DNA of 64,000 nucleotides from CAIVAT01 sp049317265 (GTDB taxonomy: Bacteria > Bacteroidota > Bacteroidia > Bacteroidales > FEN-979): the NCBI GenBank assembly GCA_049317265.1, contig JBMOIP010000017.1:1-64000 (forward strand), read 5' to 3'. Positions 16,417 through 24,209 of the stretch are shown one piece after another (position 1 is the stretch's first letter; each line of letters starts with the position of its first letter). Made by a program: the position numbers and the translations under genes. Under the pieces are notes generated by a model. That model did no database searches. It was not told where the DNA came from and worked only from the letters and a program-made list of their open reading frames with translations.

Positions 16417-18645
16417 ATGGATCCTGTTTATCTTGATTACAATGCAACAACGCCGGTCGATCCCCTTGTTGTTGGAGCTGTAAGGCCTTTCCTGGAGAGT
16501 TATTTTGGGAATCCTTCCAGTGTGCACACGTATGGGATCCAGGCTAAAAGTGCCATTGAAAAAGCCCGGTACCAGGTAGCCTCACTGCTGAACGCAAAAA
16601 GCGATGAGATCGTCTTTACCAGTGGCGGGACAGAATCGAACAATTTTGCCGTCAAGGGGGCTGTCCTTGCCAACCTGGGCAAGGGAAACCACATCATCAC
16701 CTCTTCCATCGAACATCCTGCGATTACAGAAGTATGCCGATACCTGGAAAAAAATGGCTGCCAGGTCACTTATCTCCCGGTGGATGAATTTGGCATGGTT
16801 GATGCCCTGCAGGTTGAACGGTCGATTACTGGTCAAACCATCCTTATAACGGTCATGCATGCCAACAATGAAACGGGAACTGTTCAGCCGATAGAAGCGA
16901 TTGGCCGCATTGCGCGGGCCCATGGCATCCTTTTTCACACGGATGCGGCACAGTCGGTGGGTAAAATTCCCGTTGATGTTGATACATTGCAGGTTGACCT
17001 CCTTTCCGTGGCAGGCCATAAATTGTATGCACCCAAAGGTGTAGGAGCACTTTATATCCGCCGGGGAGTTAAACTGGAAAAGCTGATCCATGGTGCTGAT
17101 CATGAATCAAACCTGCGGGCCGGAACAGAAAATGTGATGGAGATTGTCGGATTGGGAATGGCTGCAGAGGTTGCCCGGCAACTGCTGGTGCCGGATCCAT
17201 CTAATGTCATACGTCATTTGATATTTATGAGGGAGCTACGCGACCGACTGCATGAAGGAATCATGATGGGAATTCCTGAGGTCAGGCTGAACGGTCATCC
17301 GGAGTTGAGGTTGCCCAATACGCTGAGTCTCGGTTTCCCGGGAGAAGAAGCTGCATTACTGCTGGCGTCGATGAAAGGTATTGCAGGTTCAGCAGGAGCT
17401 GCTTGTCATTCCGACCAGGCAGATATTTCCGGTGTACTTTCAGCCATGAAGGTTCCTGTAGAATATGCCATTGGAACGATCCGCTTTTCGGTGGGACGCA
17501 TGTCCACCATGGAGGAGATTGAAACAGCGATACCCATTATTGTGGAGGCATACAGGGAACTGAAGGGGGAAAGAGATTTGCAAAATCCGAAGCCTGATTT
17601 CCTGGATCCGGATGCTCATTTCAGGCTGACAGAGTATACCCATGCCCTTGGATGTGCCTGCAAGATCAGGCCGCAGTTGCTGGAAACTATTTTAAATGGA
17701 TTGCCGGTAAAAAACAACCCATTGGTTTTGGTTGGTCATGAAACCTCTGATGATGCCGCTGTTTACCAGATTGACGAACACACGGCCATTGTTCAGACAG
17801 TAGATTTTATTCCGCCGGTGGTAGATGATCCCTATATGTATGGCGCAATTTCGGCCGCCAACGCCCTGAGTGATGTTTATGCCATGGGAGGGAAACCGCT
17901 TTTTGCGCTCAGCATTGTTGGATTCCCTGACAAGAAGTTGCCGATACGGGTACTTCAGCAGATATTAAAAGGGGCAAATGACAAGGTTGCAGAGGCGGGA
18001 ATCCAGGTGATCGGTGGCCACAGCATAGAAGACAGCGAGCCGAAATTCGGGCTTGTGGTCACAGGGCTTGTGGATCCCGGGAAAATTCTCCGTAATTCTA
18101 CAGCAAGGCCCGGCGATGCACTGGTACTTACAAAACCCCTCGGAACCGGCATCATCACTACTGCCATCAAGCGGGGATTGGCAGGAGGCCCTGCCGTTGA
18201 ACTTGTCATGGAGGTGATGGCTCAACTCAACCGGACAGCCGCTGAAATCATGGCAGATTTCCAGGTCAGCGCATGTACCGACGTGACCGGTTTTGGTTTG
18301 CTTGGACACCTAAAGGAGATGGTATGCAGTGCAGGTGTTCAGGCAATCCTTGATCCCGATTCAATTCCCGTTATGGATGCTGCATGGGAGTATGCCAGTG
18401 CAGGCACCATCCCGGGCGGGACTAAGAATAACCTGGAATATGTACGGTCTTATGTTGAATGGAGTGATTCCACTCCCGAATTGATGAAGTTCATCCTGGC
18501 TGATGCCCAAACTTCTGGAGGATTGCTTATATCATTGCCCGGGAATGAGGCCAAGGAGCTTGTGGCAGGGCTTCACAAAGGGGGTGTTCACTCTGCAGCC
18601 ATTATCGGAACGATTTCAGCCGGTGATCCGAAAATTATCGTTTAA
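16417..18645 (+). CDS. selD: Cysteine desulfurase-selenophosphate synthetase fusion
   Basis: A single 742-residue reading frame with two enzymes. Residues 1 to about 383 are a NifS/IscS-type PLP enzyme: LDYNATTPVD, SGGTESNN, HTDAAQS, the PLP lysine in SVAGHKLYAPKG (Lys202) and the catalytic loop Cys in GSAGAACHS (Cys330). Residues from about 402 are SelD: LTEYTHALGCACK carries the catalytic Cys413 (some SelD proteins have Sec here), then TVDFIPPVVDDPYMYG and GGHSIEDSEPKFG. The first domain would mobilise Se from selenocysteine or related donors; the second makes selenophosphate with ATP. Fusion could channel selenide directly. No internal stop or restart separates the halves. It follows mnmH by 1 nt and overlaps the convergent peptidase gene by 11 nt. 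Confidence 0.93.
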   Translation: MDPVYLDYNATTPVDPLVVGAVRPFLESYFGNPSSVHTYGIQAKSAIEKARYQVASLLNAKSDEIVFTSGGTESNNFAVKGAVLANLGKGNHIITSSIEHPAITEVCRYLEKNGCQVTYLPVDEFGMVDALQVERSITGQTILITVMHANNETGTVQPIEAIGRIARAHGILFHTDAAQSVGKIPVDVDTLQVDLLSVAGHKLYAPKGVGALYIRRGVKLEKLIHGADHESNLRAGTENVMEIVGLGMAAEVARQLLVPDPSNVIRHLIFMRELRDRLHEGIMMGIPEVRLNGHPELRLPNTLSLGFPGEEAALLLASMKGIAGSAGAACHSDQADISGVLSAMKVPVEYAIGTIRFSVGRMSTMEEIETAIPIIVEAYRELKGERDLQNPKPDFLDPDAHFRLTEYTHALGCACKIRPQLLETILNGLPVKNNPLVLVGHETSDDAAVYQIDEHTAIVQTVDFIPPVVDDPYMYGAISAANALSDVYAMGGKPLFALSIVGFPDKKLPIRVLQQILKGANDKVAEAGIQVIGGHSIEDSEPKFGLVVTGLVDPGKILRNSTARPGDALVLTKPLGTGIITTAIKRGLAGGPAVELVMEVMAQLNRTAAEIMADFQVSACTDVTGFGLLGHLKEMVCSAGVQAILDPDSIPVMDAAWEYASAGTIPGGTKNNLEYVRSYVEWSDSTPELMKFILADAQTSGGLLISLPGNEAKELVAGLHKGGVHSAAIIGTISAGDPKIIV

Positions 18646-20413
18646 GCGATTCCACTAAAGCGGAATCGAAAATTCTTCCGACGGGATAGATACCCTTCCG
18701 GTTGTCGGAATAGGGAGATTTGTTGTAGAACCAGTTGAGTATCAGTTGCGGGTTTTTTGCAAACGTGGTATCTGTCTCCTTTTTTTGCTCAAACTCGAGC
18801 TTTAATGCAGGATCCGCTGCCATCATCTCACGGGCCATTTTTTCAATGACATAAGACTCTCCGTACTCTTTCTGCTCAAAAGCGGCATCAAAAAAACCCC
18901 AATAAACATAAGAACCATTGCCTTTTGGTTCCAGAATATGGGGAATGATGCGGCCGGCTTGCTGCCTCACTTCTACCAGTGCCGAGCCTGCCGGGTAGGT
19001 CCTTGTCTCTTCAATTTCATCGAATTCGATGTTCGTCATCGGATGATGCCCTTCATAGGGGTTTTGCTGCCACCTGGCATTTTTAAAGCGGCAGGTTTTT
19101 ACACGGATGGTTGCATCATGGGTTAGTTCAGTTACCTTGATTCCATGGTTTTTCAGTCGCGCGATCACTGCCCCCCATTCCGGAGGGACAATATATGCAA
19201 CGGGCAGGTTAACCGTTAAAGCCGGGCGTGCAGCATCGAAATAGGGGATATGCAGTGTGGCAGGTGTCTTGCTGTATTGAAACCATTCGCCTCCTGAGAC
19301 ATCGCTGGTTACGGCTTTATATTCCACTCCAAGGAAGTCGACCATGGTACTGTCCTCTTTGTTGGTCTCAAACTGGAGCGGGAAAGGGGTGTTTATAAAA
19401 GATGCACTTTCGAGGTACTGATCAGCTTTTTGGATCAGTCCTGTGAGGGCCTTCGATTCTTTCCCCAGGATTTCCAGGGTCGTGAGGATGCACTCATAGG
19501 TCCCTGCCACTCTTTGAGGATAAGGTTTCAGCATATGGGTTTCGATCAGCAGGCCCGGGCGGTTCCGCAGGGCGGTATAACCCTGGGAAAGCATGGGAGG
19601 TGCAACTTCTGTGATCAGGCCGCTTCGCGGGTCATGCCAGTTGCGGAACCCAACATAGGGAAATACGGGGTATCCGCCTTCATTGAGATGGTCCTTCATT
19701 TGCCGGATAAAGGTCTCCTTTGACCAGGTTGTCAACCCTTCATCCATATCTCCATAAATTTCAACGAGGTAAGTAAGTACATACTGGTAATCTGCGCCAT
19801 CGGTGGTATGGGAATCAATAAAAAAGTCGGGCATCCAGTTGTTGAACATCCTGAGCCAGGCCTGCATCTCCGGTGTGTCGGCCTTCAGGAAATCACGGTT
19901 CAGGTTGAGGTTATTGGCAGTGGTTCGCCAGCCCATCTCCTTTGGTCCGTTCTGGTTGATACGGTTGTATGGGCCAAACCGTTCATGCCCGTCTACATTA
20001 AAAATGGGGATAAAGATGATGGAGACATTGTCGAGTAGTTTAGAGGCTGCCGGAATGGCGAGGTCGCGGAACAACATGAGCCCGGCATCTTTGCCTTCAC
20101 ATTCACCGGCATGGATGCACGCCTGGAGCAGAAGGATGGTCCTTCCGGAAGCATGAATGGCCTTTGGGTCGCTGAGACCCTGCCTGTCGAGGATAAGCAG
20201 GGGCAGATCTCTCCCCTGGGGGCTCTTGCCGAATGTGGTGTAGGTGATCATTGCCGACCCCCGGGCAAGTTGTTTGCAGTAGTCGATGGTTGCTTTATAC
20301 CCGGGGGTTTCCAGCTTGCCCGATTTCTCGTAAAATGTTTGCCAGTCAACATTTTGTGCAGTCGAAACACAGTAAAACAGGATCACCGGTAAAATTAAAT
20401 AGAATCTTTTCAT
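18635..20413 (-). CDS. Secreted M14 zinc carboxypeptidase
   Basis: A 592-residue protein with a signal peptide (MKRFYLILPVILFYCVSTAQ). The M14 zinc site is visible: HxxE as CIHAGECEG near residues 96-104, an Arg-containing NLNLNRDF segment, and the third zinc ligand His in DFFIDSHTTDGADY. M14 enzymes remove C-terminal amino acids or trim peptidoglycan peptides; this group is long, with a C-terminal extension of unknown role. No T9SS sorting domain is evident, so it is probably periplasmic or released by another route. It is transcribed alone, convergent with selD and divergent from the BNR-repeat protein. Confidence 0.88.
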   Translation of the reverse strand: MKRFYLILPVILFYCVSTAQNVDWQTFYEKSGKLETPGYKATIDYCKQLARGSAMITYTTFGKSPQGRDLPLLILDRQGLSDPKAIHASGRTILLLQACIHAGECEGKDAGLMLFRDLAIPAASKLLDNVSIIFIPIFNVDGHERFGPYNRINQNGPKEMGWRTTANNLNLNRDFLKADTPEMQAWLRMFNNWMPDFFIDSHTTDGADYQYVLTYLVEIYGDMDEGLTTWSKETFIRQMKDHLNEGGYPVFPYVGFRNWHDPRSGLITEVAPPMLSQGYTALRNRPGLLIETHMLKPYPQRVAGTYECILTTLEILGKESKALTGLIQKADQYLESASFINTPFPLQFETNKEDSTMVDFLGVEYKAVTSDVSGGEWFQYSKTPATLHIPYFDAARPALTVNLPVAYIVPPEWGAVIARLKNHGIKVTELTHDATIRVKTCRFKNARWQQNPYEGHHPMTNIEFDEIEETRTYPAGSALVEVRQQAGRIIPHILEPKGNGSYVYWGFFDAAFEQKEYGESYVIEKMAREMMAADPALKLEFEQKKETDTTFAKNPQLILNWFYNKSPYSDNRKGIYPVGRIFDSALVESLKR

Positions 20414-20434
20414 GGTCAGTGTTTACAGAGTCGT

Positions 20435-20442
20435 CAAACATA
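20435..20442 (-). promoter_or_regulatory. Possible -7 box for the M14 peptidase gene
   Basis: Minus-strand TATGTTTG fits TAnnTTTG and lies 21 nt before the start codon. A clear TTG partner is not seen. Confidence 0.4.
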
Positions 20443-20485
20443 CATAAAAAAAAGGAATGCCATGTGTTCAGGGGGCAATTTTGCC

Positions 20486-20493
20486 TATTTTTG
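20486..20493 (+). promoter_or_regulatory. Possible -7 box for the BNR-repeat protein gene
   Basis: TATTTTTG, identical to the mnmH -7 box and at nearly the same distance (21 nt) from its ATG. The upstream element is degenerate (TGTG in place of TTG). Confidence 0.45.
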
Positions 20494-20514
20494 CATGGAA
20501 CAAAACCAACTTCC

Positions 20515-22071
20515 ATGAGGAAATTACTGTTTCTTCTAATCTTTCTAACTACAATAACCGCTGTCGTAAGGGCGCAATATCCCAACATTACGATCGGTAC
20601 TGCAAATGAGCCGAATGAACCTTCCATCTGCATCAGCCCGAAAAATCCGATGCAGATGGTAGCCGGGTCGAACACTGAAAATTATTACTATTCCGCCGAC
20701 GGAGGCGCTACATGGAGTTCCGGTGTCCTTAGTTCGAGTTACGGGGTATGGGGAGATCCGGTTGTGGTTGCCGATACCGCCGGCAGTTTCTATTTTCTCC
20801 ACCTTTCAGTTCCTGACTGGTCCCAGTGGCTCGACCGCATCGTATGCCAGAAATCAGTCAACGGCGGCCAAACGTGGAGCGATGGTTCTTTCATGGGGTT
20901 GAACGGGACCCATCAACAGGATAAGGAGTGGGCCGTGGTAGATCCGGTAAATAATACGATTTATACCTGCTGGACACAGTTTGATAAATACAACAGCGCC
21001 CTTCCGCTGGATAGTTCGAACATCCTGTTCAGCAGTTCAGCGGATGGCGGGAATACCTGGAACCCGGCGAAGCGGATCAACCAGCGGGCCGGCGATTGCC
21101 TCGACATGGACAACACCGTTGAGGGGGCTGTTCCTGCTGTAGGGCCCAACGGAGAGATCTATGTTTCATGGGCAGGACCTCTGGGGCTTGTCTTCACCAA
21201 GTCGGCAGACGGGGGTGTTTCATGGAGCAGCAACCAGGTACTTGGCGACATCCCGGGTGGCTGGGATTTTGGCGTTCCGGGAATTTATAGGGCAAATGGG
21301 TTACCTGTTACCTGTTGCGACCTCAGCAATGGTCCATTCCGCGGAACAATTTACATTAACTGGTCTGACCAGCGCAATGGGGAGACCGACACCGATATCT
21401 GGATGATGAAATCAACCGATGGAGGAAATACCTGGTCGGTACCTCAACGAATCAACGACGATCCCCCGGGGCGGCAGCAGTTTTTTACTTGGATGACGGT
21501 CGACCAGGTGACAGGTTTTATTTATACTGTTTTTTATGACCGGCGAAACCACTCTGATAATCTCACCGACGTTTTCATGGCAGTTTCAAGGGATGGAGGC
21601 GAAACTTTCACTAATTTCAAAGTCAGTGAAACCCCGTTCAAGCCGAATGCATCTGTCTTTTTTGGCGACTATACACACATTGATGCCCGCAACAACATTG
21701 TTCGCCCAATATGGACTCGGCTGCAAAATGGGGCATTGAGTGTTGTGACGGCACTGGTCGACAGTATTTATACAGGGATCAGCCCGGAAAAGGAACAAGC
21801 AGTCCCCTTTTCACTTGAGCAGAATTTTCCGAATCCTGTGCACGACTACACATTCATCTCCTATAAGATCCATGCCCCTGGCAGAATAAGTTTAAAAGTG
21901 TATGATATCTACGGGCATGAGGTAGCCACCATCCTTTCAGACGTACTGGTTTCATCCGGTAAGCATGTTGAAAGGTTCAACCGCCGTGAGTTTGGACTCA
22001 TTCCTGGTTTTTACTATTTTTCACTTATAGGCAACGACCTGGTGATCAACCGGAAAATGGTCGTTGAATAA
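20515..22071 (+). CDS. Secreted BNR/sialidase-like repeat protein with T9SS sorting domain
   Basis: About 518 residues from ATG 20515, with a signal peptide ending VVRAQ. The body has repeated Asp-box/BNR-type motifs (SADGGATW, SVNGGQTW, SADGGNTW, SADGGVSW, STDGGNTW, SRDGGETF), marking a six-bladed propeller of the sialidase or photosystem-stability fold. The last roughly 80 residues are a type-A T9SS sorting domain (SLEQNFPNPVHDYTFISYKI ... LKVYDIYGHEVATIL ... NRKMVVE), so it should be exported and attached or released by T9SS. Whether it hydrolyses sialic acid is not shown: no complete catalytic Arg triad is obvious. A longer in-frame upstream start is rejected because it overlaps the peptidase gene and its promoter region. 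Confidence 0.88.
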   Translation: MRKLLFLLIFLTTITAVVRAQYPNITIGTANEPNEPSICISPKNPMQMVAGSNTENYYYSADGGATWSSGVLSSSYGVWGDPVVVADTAGSFYFLHLSVPDWSQWLDRIVCQKSVNGGQTWSDGSFMGLNGTHQQDKEWAVVDPVNNTIYTCWTQFDKYNSALPLDSSNILFSSSADGGNTWNPAKRINQRAGDCLDMDNTVEGAVPAVGPNGEIYVSWAGPLGLVFTKSADGGVSWSSNQVLGDIPGGWDFGVPGIYRANGLPVTCCDLSNGPFRGTIYINWSDQRNGETDTDIWMMKSTDGGNTWSVPQRINDDPPGRQQFFTWMTVDQVTGFIYTVFYDRRNHSDNLTDVFMAVSRDGGETFTNFKVSETPFKPNASVFFGDYTHIDARNNIVRPIWTRLQNGALSVVTALVDSIYTGISPEKEQAVPFSLEQNFPNPVHDYTFISYKIHAPGRISLKVYDIYGHEVATILSDVLVSSGKHVERFNRREFGLIPGFYYFSLIGNDLVINRKMVVE

Positions 22072-22102
22072 CCCGGGTTGCTCAGAAACTTTTTACCCCT
22101 GT

Positions 22103-22136
22103 TTTGTTTCTTGTTTTCGGATTATTCCTACCTTTG
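22103..22136 (+). promoter_or_regulatory. Promoter of tetR1-tolC
   Basis: TACCTTTG at 22129-22136 fits the -7 consensus; TTTG at 22103-22106 lies 22 nt upstream, slightly long. It overlaps the left arm of the inverted repeat at 22127-22152. Confidence 0.45.
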
Positions 22137-22152
22137 TCCCGCCAGAGGTAGG
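22127..22152 (+). promoter_or_regulatory. Inverted repeat overlapping the tetR1 promoter, candidate operator
   Basis: CCTACCT (22127-22133) and AGGTAGG (22146-22152) are perfect 7-bp arms around a 12-nt centre. The left arm overlaps the -7 box, a common place for a TetR operator giving autoregulation. It could instead form a short leader hairpin. Confidence 0.4.
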
Positions 22153-22202
22153 AACCCCTGGTCATTAGGGATGAGAAAAGTGGGTTTCATTAAACAGATA
22201 GA

Positions 22203-22829
22203 ATGGATAAAGCATTGATAGATATACTTGAAAGAGTAAGGGAACTTTTCTACAAATATGGTGTGAGAAGTGTTTCCGTTGATGATATTTGCCGTGACCT
22301 GGGAATGTCGAAAAAGAAACTATACCAGCATGTGGCCAGTAAAACAGAATTGGTCGCCAAGTTGCTGGAACTTGAACGTCAGAATTTTGAGATCATCTTT
22401 GACAATCATAACTTCGAGGGGGTAAATGCCATCGACATCCTGCTTATCGTAAGCCGTGATCTTGGCGACCGTTTCCGTGATGTAAGCCCATCAATGACCT
22501 TTGATCTTAAAAAGTATTACCCTGAAATTTACCACAAACATGTTGATGAGCGAATTGAGTTCATTTACAGTAAAATACAAATAAATCTCCAGAAAGGGAT
22601 CAGCCAGGGAATGTACCGGGATGATCTCAGCATCGAGCTGGTTGCCCGGCTCTATATCCGCCGGTTGATTGATCTTCATAATCCTGAATTTTTTCCGGCT
22701 GATAAATTTTCATTCCAGACCCTGTTCGATGTCATGTTCGACCATTTCATCCGTGGAATTGCCAATCCGAGCGGGATAGATTATTATGAAAAGCAAAAAC
22801 GGAAGGTTAACTTTAAAAAATTTAATTAA
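22203..22829 (+). CDS. TetR-family regulator 1 of the efflux cluster
   Basis: A 208-residue TetR/AcrR repressor. The N-terminal helix-turn-helix (about 10-55) reads YGVRSVSVDDICRDLGMSKK followed by KLYQHVASK. The C-terminal ligand domain includes SPSMTFDLKKYYPEIYHKH, strikingly like NPSMEYDIKKYYPNLF in the second TetR at 28862, so the two are paralogues. It is followed after 5 nt by the TolC-family gene and probably controls it and itself through the nearby inverted repeat. The inducer is unknown. Confidence 0.9.
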   Translation: MDKALIDILERVRELFYKYGVRSVSVDDICRDLGMSKKKLYQHVASKTELVAKLLELERQNFEIIFDNHNFEGVNAIDILLIVSRDLGDRFRDVSPSMTFDLKKYYPEIYHKHVDERIEFIYSKIQINLQKGISQGMYRDDLSIELVARLYIRRLIDLHNPEFFPADKFSFQTLFDVMFDHFIRGIANPSGIDYYEKQKRKVNFKKFN

Positions 22830-22834
22830 CTCCA

Positions 22835-24199
22835 ATGAACTACCGGTTTTTTACCAGCCTTGTCATTTTATTTCTGATTTGCGGCATCGTTGCCCATGCA
22901 CAACAACCTGTTGCCGGGGGATCGGCTGAAGTATTGAAATTCTCGCTCGAACAGGCACAGGCTTACGCCCTTAAAAACAATTACGACCTGAAGAATTCAA
23001 CCATCGATGTGGAGATAGCCCGTAAAATGGTTAAGCAAAATACGGCCATTGGATTGCCTCAGGTTAATGGCGGTATCGATTATACGAACAACATCCTTAT
23101 TCCGACAACCATTTTGCCCGGGGAACTGAGAAACCAGCCAGGAACCTCTTTTCCTGTTCAGTTTGGGACAGCGTATAATGCAAGCTTCAAGGGATCACTT
23201 ACACAGCTTATATACAGCGGCCAATACCTTGTTGGATTGCAGACAGCCAAGGCATTTCTTGAAACAGCCATCCAAAGGGATGTGCGCAATGTGGTTGATG
23301 TACGGGACCTGGTTGCCGACGATTATATCCGCCTGCTGGTGGTAGATGAAGGAATCAAGATTCTTGACTCCACCTACTCAGTTGTGAGCAAATTGGTGGA
23401 AGAGGCGCAGAAAAGTTTTTCTGTCGGATTGATCGAGGATATTGATGTGGACCAGGCGCAATTGAACAAGTCAAACCTGGAGGCTACGATAACCAATACA
23501 AAAAGCCTGAGAAACCTGGGTTATGCACACCTCAAATTTGTGATTGGCCTGAAGGACAACCAGGAGTTGGTCCAAACCGACAACCTTGAGTTCTTCATTG
23601 CACAGGTTAACCACGATGCCCTGATCAACCAGCCGTTTGATTACAAGACAAATCTTGATTTTGTACTGCTGAAAAAGGCTGATTACCTGACGATGATGCA
23701 GTACAAACTTGCAAAAACAGCCTATCAGCCTACCCTGAGCGGATTTTTATCCGGCAATGTCGGCGCCCAGCGAAGCACCTGGAACTTTTTTGACACCGGT
23801 GAGAGCTGGTACCCCAGCGCAATGTTCGGTATCTCCCTGCAAATACCCATCTGGAGCAGCGGAAGCCGTAAATATACCGTTGACCAGGCCTATCTTAAAG
23901 TGGAGCAATCTAAAATTACCGATGAAAAGACAAAGGTAGGGTTGGAACTCCAGGTAGAAACCGTGAAATCAGATTTCAGCAATGCCTATGCGATCTATCA
24001 AAACAAGATCAAAGGATTTCAGCTGGCCCTTAAGATCTATGAGAAAACCATGGAAAAATACAAGCAGGGCATGGTTGGAAGTACCGATCTGAATCAACGG
24101 TACAATCAATTCCTTGTTTCAAACAGTGACTATTTCCAGTCAATTTATACGCTACTCAGCCAGAAAATCAAACTGAACAAGCTCCTGGAAAAGTACTAG
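22835..24199 (+). CDS. TolC-family outer-membrane efflux protein
   Basis: A 454-residue TolC-type channel with a signal peptide (to about residue 22, ending AHAQQ). The OEP repeats are recognisable from FSLEQAQAYALKNNYDLKNS onward, with long heptad-like helices, GLPQVNGGIDY, and a second repeat region from around residue 260. It would form the outer-membrane duct for the RND pump and adaptor encoded convergently just 10 nt beyond its stop. Unlike many RND operons, channel and pump are on opposite strands here. Confidence 0.92.
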   Translation: MNYRFFTSLVILFLICGIVAHAQQPVAGGSAEVLKFSLEQAQAYALKNNYDLKNSTIDVEIARKMVKQNTAIGLPQVNGGIDYTNNILIPTTILPGELRNQPGTSFPVQFGTAYNASFKGSLTQLIYSGQYLVGLQTAKAFLETAIQRDVRNVVDVRDLVADDYIRLLVVDEGIKILDSTYSVVSKLVEEAQKSFSVGLIEDIDVDQAQLNKSNLEATITNTKSLRNLGYAHLKFVIGLKDNQELVQTDNLEFFIAQVNHDALINQPFDYKTNLDFVLLKKADYLTMMQYKLAKTAYQPTLSGFLSGNVGAQRSTWNFFDTGESWYPSAMFGISLQIPIWSSGSRKYTVDQAYLKVEQSKITDEKTKVGLELQVETVKSDFSNAYAIYQNKIKGFQLALKIYEKTMEKYKQGMVGSTDLNQRYNQFLVSNSDYFQSIYTLLSQKIKLNKLLEKY

Positions 24200-24209
24200 C
24201 CTTCTCCTT

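Noticed and set aside
20251..20514. Longer N-terminus for the BNR-repeat protein
   Set aside because: It would be read through the end of the divergent peptidase gene and both promoters, and it hides the signal peptide.
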